From positions 1-8,914 of the forward strand of contig CAYGZQ010000103.1 in the NCBI GenBank assembly GCA_964354375.1: a stretch of DNA of 8,914 nucleotides, in the 5' to 3' direction. This DNA comes from CAYGZQ01 sp964354375 [NCBI: uncultured Planctomycetota bacterium]. Lineage in GTDB: Bacteria; JAJVIF01; JAPKYR01. This document shows, one piece after another, positions 6,115 through 8,914 of this stretch; positions within the stretch are counted from its first letter, which is position 1; each line of letters begins with the position of its first letter. The notes beneath the pieces are model-generated. The model saw only the letters and a list, made by a program, of their open reading frames with translations. It did no database searches and was not told the origin of the DNA. The translations under genes were made by a program, and so were the position numbers.

Positions 6115-6528
6115 GTGAGCAGTTTGCCGAAAAATGATCCTGACGCCGTTGTCGAGTTTCACAGGAGACTGATACAGAGCCTGCTCGAATCGGAGAAGGT
6201 CGTCAAGGCGCTATCCGGGGACCCGTGCAGGATGGGAATATCCCTGCAGGAGCCGGACATCAGGATGAGGCTGGTGATTGACGGGGCACGGTCCTGCATG
6301 CAGTTGGTTGATCCGGACGACAAGACGGTGGACGATCCCTGTCTGAGCATGAAATGGGAGACCGCCCTCAAGTTCTGGCTGGGCGATCTCGACATCATGT
6401 CCGCCGTGCTCAATCGAGCCATAAAAATCGAGGGCCAGAACGTGGATCCTCTGTTCAGACTGAAATCGGTCCTGAACGAAGCCAGGCAGGCTTCAAACGA
6501 GATCGTCCGGGAGTTCGGCTGGGGGTAG
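6115..6528 (+). CDS. SCP2-like (sterol-carrier-fold) small protein
   Basis: From GTG 6115 the product has 137 residues, about the size of a lone SCP2 domain. The order fits that fold: an N-terminal helix (AVVEFHRRLIQSLLESEKVVKAL, 11-33), beta strands (GISLQEPDIRMRLVIDGARSCMQLV, 41-65), a further strand (CLSMKWETALKFWLGDLD, 76-93), and the diagnostic helix-loop MSAVLNRAIKIEGQ (95-108), equivalent to the family's 'A...G.lkieGd' segment. The C-terminus is a helix. SCP2 domains bind lipids or fatty acyl groups in a hydrophobic cavity, and the ligand cannot be predicted here. No signal peptide is seen, so it should be cytoplasmic. It heads a run followed by the lytic transglycosylase 94 bases later. 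The family call is pattern recognition, not a search result. Confidence 0.75.
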   Translation: MSSLPKNDPDAVVEFHRRLIQSLLESEKVVKALSGDPCRMGISLQEPDIRMRLVIDGARSCMQLVDPDDKTVDDPCLSMKWETALKFWLGDLDIMSAVLNRAIKIEGQNVDPLFRLKSVLNEARQASNEIVREFGWG

Positions 6529-6567
6529 CATCGATCCGAACGCGCCCGGCTTGTGTCAAACCAGAGG

Positions 6568-6604
6568 ATGCCGGCGCCGACATTAAGCTGAGCCGGCGTC
6601 GGAT
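6568..6604 (+). other. GC-rich hairpin before the transglycosylase gene
   Basis: Bases 6568-6581 pair with 6592-6604 around a 10-base loop (ATTAAGCTGA). The stem has 13 paired positions including one G-T wobble and one A-C mismatch, plus one bulged G. It is followed by GAGGTCGAAAAC rather than a T-run, so it is not a classical terminator. It ends just before a GAGGT (6605-6609) that is the only ribosome-binding-like sequence for the next gene, so it could influence translation or stabilise a processed mRNA end. Confidence 0.45.
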
Positions 6605-6622
6605 GAGGTCGAAAACACAACC

Positions 6623-7825
6623 ATGAGCCCATCTTCGAATCTCGGAACCATGCTTCGGCTCCCCGTTATCGCGGGGTGCTTGTCTTTGATGCTTCTGTTC
6701 GCTTCGCGGGTCGGAGCTCAGAGCACCATCATCGATCTGGACAGCCCGATAAGCCACGACATCATGACGATCGTCAACCAGCGTTGCCCCTCTTTCCCAC
6801 TGGCGGACATTGAAGGAATCACGCGCGAGGTCCAGATGGCGGCCGCCGACCGGTCGCTCGAGCCCGGCCTGCTTCTCGCGTTGATGGTCGGCGAGGAGTC
6901 CTACCCGGCTTATCCGCAGGCAAGGCTCTATTACTTCAATCTCGACATGGGTTCGCTGGCTGAGAATGCGGTCTTCCCCGTGGCATGGCTGGATTCCGAG
7001 AGAGTGGCCCGGGCATACGAGGCCGAATACGAGCGGTTTGAGGACGAGGCCGCATCGGTCGCGGCATATTTCGTCGGATCGCGCGCGCTCCCCCCGGACG
7101 GCGACATCTCGGGTCTCAACCAGACCTTGAAAGACCTTGTGTCCTCGGTGCTTACTCTCTCCGCGGAGTGGTCGCATCTCGGCGAGCGAAGGGGTCCTCA
7201 GATCGTTGAAGTGCAGGAAGAGACCCCCCCGACATCGTTCGAAACCCAGGAGTACGACTTCACCGAGATAGAGCAGGCGTACATCCAGAACATGGTGCAC
7301 TTCAATCCGCGTCTGGACGACGAGACGGCAAAGGAAATTTTCGAGGCGATCAGGGCGCATGCGGCGGAATACCAGACCGTCGACGCGCGGCTGGTCATGG
7401 CGCTGGTGGCTACAGAATCGAGCTTCCGTCCCAATGCGGTGAGCCGCTCCGGGGCCCAGGGTCTGGGGCAGCTCATGCCCTTTACCTCCGACAGGTTCGG
7501 TGTGGAGGACCCGTTCGACATCGACGAAAACATACGCGCGACGTTTGCCTATCTGGCGAGGGAGATCGAGCGCTGGTCGGGCTACAACTATCCGCTCGAC
7601 AGAATTCTGGCCGCCTACAACGCGGGTCCCGGAGCAGTTGAGCAATACACCGATCCCCCCCACAACGGGATCCCCCCGTACGATGAGACAACCCGTTACG
7701 TTCAGTTGGTCGTGAACAGATACTTCTTCTTCCTCCCGGAGGAGGAGCGCGAAGAGAAGATCCGCGGTCAGTCGCGCCACTACGACTCATTGATGGCGCT
7801 GGCTTCCGAGAACTCTGCGCAATAG
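6623..7825 (+). CDS. Exported lytic murein transglycosylase (GH23/SLT), with a degenerate N-terminal duplicate domain
   Basis: The product has 400 residues. Residues 13-32 form a signal sequence with a likely type I cleavage after VGA (32). An IAGC at 16-19 resembles a lipobox but sits too early in the hydrophobic stretch. Residues about 236-375 are a full SLT domain with catalytic Glu265 in ALVATESSFRPNAVS, GAQGLGQLMP (277-286), AAYNAGPGAVEQY (330-342) and the YDETTRYV segment (353-360). The family cleaves the MurNAc-GlcNAc bond of peptidoglycan and forms 1,6-anhydro-MurNAc, acting in the periplasm. Residues about 60-155 look like a decayed copy of the same fold: LLLALMVGEES (83-93) matches LVMALVATESS (257-267), and VAAYFVGS (146-153) matches LAAYNAGP. 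The GLGQ motif is lost there. ATG 6623 has a distant GAGGT 13 bases upstream. An in-frame ATG at 6650 (residue 10) is an alternative that still leaves a signal peptide. gcvT starts 23 bases downstream. Confidence 0.93.
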   Translation: MSPSSNLGTMLRLPVIAGCLSLMLLFASRVGAQSTIIDLDSPISHDIMTIVNQRCPSFPLADIEGITREVQMAAADRSLEPGLLLALMVGEESYPAYPQARLYYFNLDMGSLAENAVFPVAWLDSERVARAYEAEYERFEDEAASVAAYFVGSRALPPDGDISGLNQTLKDLVSSVLTLSAEWSHLGERRGPQIVEVQEETPPTSFETQEYDFTEIEQAYIQNMVHFNPRLDDETAKEIFEAIRAHAAEYQTVDARLVMALVATESSFRPNAVSRSGAQGLGQLMPFTSDRFGVEDPFDIDENIRATFAYLAREIERWSGYNYPLDRILAAYNAGPGAVEQYTDPPHNGIPPYDETTRYVQLVVNRYFFFLPEEEREEKIRGQSRHYDSLMALASENSAQ

Positions 7826-7837
7826 ACTTGGAGTGTT

Positions 7838-7842
7838 GGAGG
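7838..7842 (+). promoter_or_regulatory. Ribosome binding site GGAGG choosing GTG 7849
   Basis: GGAGG ends six bases before the in-frame GTG 7849, but 21 bases before ATG 7864. The spacing argues that gcvT begins at the GTG, adding five residues. Confidence 0.7.
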
Positions 7843-7848
7843 ATTCAG

Positions 7849-8914
7849 GTGGATAATCCCGTCATGTCCTCGAAGAGAACGGCTCTTTTCAACTGGCATG
7901 TTGAGGCAGGCGCCAGGATCATCGAGTTCGCCGGATTCCAGATGCCGGTCTGGTACACCTCCATCAACGAGGAGCATCGCAAGGTCCGCCTTTCGGCGGG
8001 CGCGTTCGACCTCTCCCACATGGGCGAGTTCTTTTTCCGCGGACCGAAGGCCCTCGACCATATCCAGTGGCTGACGAGCAACAATGCCGCCAAGCTCCAG
8101 GTCGGCGAGGCCCAGTACACGCTCATCACGAACAGAAAGGGCGGCATCCGAGACGATGTCATCGTCTACCATGTCGGCGAGGACGAATGGATGATGGTGG
8201 TCAACGCTGCGAACGTCGACAAGATCAGGGACCACGTTATCGAGCAGTTCTCGATGGACGCTTTCGAGGACCGCAGCGACGAGATCACTCTTGTCGCGCT
8301 CCAGGGCCCGAAAGCCGCGCACATTTTGAGCAAGCTGATCTCGACGGACCTCAGCTCCTACAGGCCTTTCTCATTGTTCAGAACAAAACTGGGCGACGCT
8401 CCGCTGACGGTCGCGAGGACCGGATATACCGGCGAGGACGGCTTCGAGCTGTTTGTTGAGAATCAGTACGCCTTCGCGCTCTGGGAGTCCGTTCTGGAAG
8501 CCGGAGGAGACGATGTGGCACCGATCGGCCTCGCCGCGCGCGACACTCTTCGCCTTGAAGTATGCTATTCGCTTTACGGAAATGAGATCGGCGAGGATTC
8601 CAACCCCTTCGCCGCGCGACTCGGTTGGGTGATCAAGCTCAAGAAGGGCGAGTTTCTGGGAAGCGACGCGATCAAAGCCATGAAGGACGCCCCGTTGAAG
8701 GACGTCCTGGCCGGCCTCGAGGGCGATCCTGGTCCCGTCCCCCGTCACGGTATGAAGGTTTATCATGACCACAAGGAAGTCGGGATCGTGACCAGCGGGT
8801 GCCTTTCTCCGATGACCGGGAAACGCATCGCGCTCGCCTACGTGCCGAGCGAGCTTGGGCAGATCGGAACTCGCCTCGAGATAGGCCAGGAGAATCGCAG
8901 GAGCGGCGCGACCG
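7849..8914 (+). CDS. gcvT: Glycine cleavage system T-protein, aminomethyltransferase (3' end cut by window)
   Basis: The frame is open from GTG 7849 to the window edge (355 codons). The usual length of about 360-370 suggests only some ten residues are missing. The T-protein takes the aminomethyl group carried on lipoyl H-protein, releases ammonia and passes the methylene to tetrahydrofolate. Signature segments are all present: the N-terminal IIEFAGFQMPVWY; FDLSHMGEFF; KGGIRDDVIVYH with the conserved Asp pair at 102-103 that matches the family's catalytic Asp; VVNAANVDK; LQGPKA; RTGYTGEDGFELF (192-200 core); GLAARDTLRLE followed by YSLYGNEI; and the C-terminal domain with GIVTSGCLSPMTGKRIALAYV. 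The first ATG is 7864, but the ribosome binding site favours GTG 7849. gcvH and gcvP would be expected just beyond the right edge if the usual cluster is kept. It follows the transglycosylase by 23 bases and may share its transcript. Confidence 0.96.
   Translation, partial: MDNPVMSSKRTALFNWHVEAGARIIEFAGFQMPVWYTSINEEHRKVRLSAGAFDLSHMGEFFFRGPKALDHIQWLTSNNAAKLQVGEAQYTLITNRKGGIRDDVIVYHVGEDEWMMVVNAANVDKIRDHVIEQFSMDAFEDRSDEITLVALQGPKAAHILSKLISTDLSSYRPFSLFRTKLGDAPLTVARTGYTGEDGFELFVENQYAFALWESVLEAGGDDVAPIGLAARDTLRLEVCYSLYGNEIGEDSNPFAARLGWVIKLKKGEFLGSDAIKAMKDAPLKDVLAGLEGDPGPVPRHGMKVYHDHKEVGIVTSGCLSPMTGKRIALAYVPSELGQIGTRLEIGQENRRSGAT

Noticed and set aside
6455-7780. Long minus-strand open frame (441 codons) opposite the transglycosylase gene
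   Set aside because: It is the antisense shadow of a gene with unmistakable SLT motifs. It has no ribosome binding site, and its composition is typical of GC-rich antisense frames.

Overview
The window is a GC-rich stretch (high-50s percent by eye) read entirely in the + direction. It carries six protein genes, two of them cut by or probably cut by the window edges, and one 342-base intergenic region packed with palindromes. Exported proteins with a lipobox or signal peptide and a murein lytic transglycosylase point to a diderm (Gram-negative-type) bacterium. A lipoprotein built of repeated propeller blades, and REP-like DNA that happens to read as GEAPAEP / GSAGASPS, are typical of uncultured candidate phyla and of large-genome Planctomycetes- or FCB-type lineages. 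I cannot assign a phylum from the sequence alone.

Region 1 (3-5772) holds three consecutive genes for apparently extracytoplasmic proteins. The first (3-1976) probably lacks its N-terminus. It ends in a domain with a His-Gly / Ala-Cys arrangement like that of caspase-fold (clan CD) proteins and the DUF6345 family. The second (2013-3173) is a secreted beta-propeller-like protein. The third (3352-5772) is an 806-residue lipoprotein with an unassigned N-terminal half and a C-terminal half that I parse as exactly seven SBBP-type blades, five of them marked by DFDPGPG or DFNPGPG. A good promoter and a perfect AGGAGG site precede the third gene.

Region 2 (5773-6114) is non-coding. It contains a 67-base quasi-palindrome made of two nested hairpins, a 15-base perfect palindrome, a REP-like inverted pair of about 31 bases, and two overlapping, mutually exclusive hairpins. 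A candidate promoter follows.

Region 3 (6115-8914) looks like a housekeeping run: a small SCP2-like lipid-binding-fold protein, an exported GH23 lytic transglycosylase whose N-terminal half looks like a decayed copy of its own catalytic domain, and gcvT, the T-protein of the glycine cleavage system, which runs off the right edge a few residues before its expected end. The genes may be co-transcribed, with gaps of 94 and 23 bases, but their functions are not obviously linked.

The observations most worth following up are the caspase-like dyad in the first gene, the internal duplication in the transglycosylase, and the nested-palindrome cluster between the two gene blocks. I do not see a clearly new multi-gene system.
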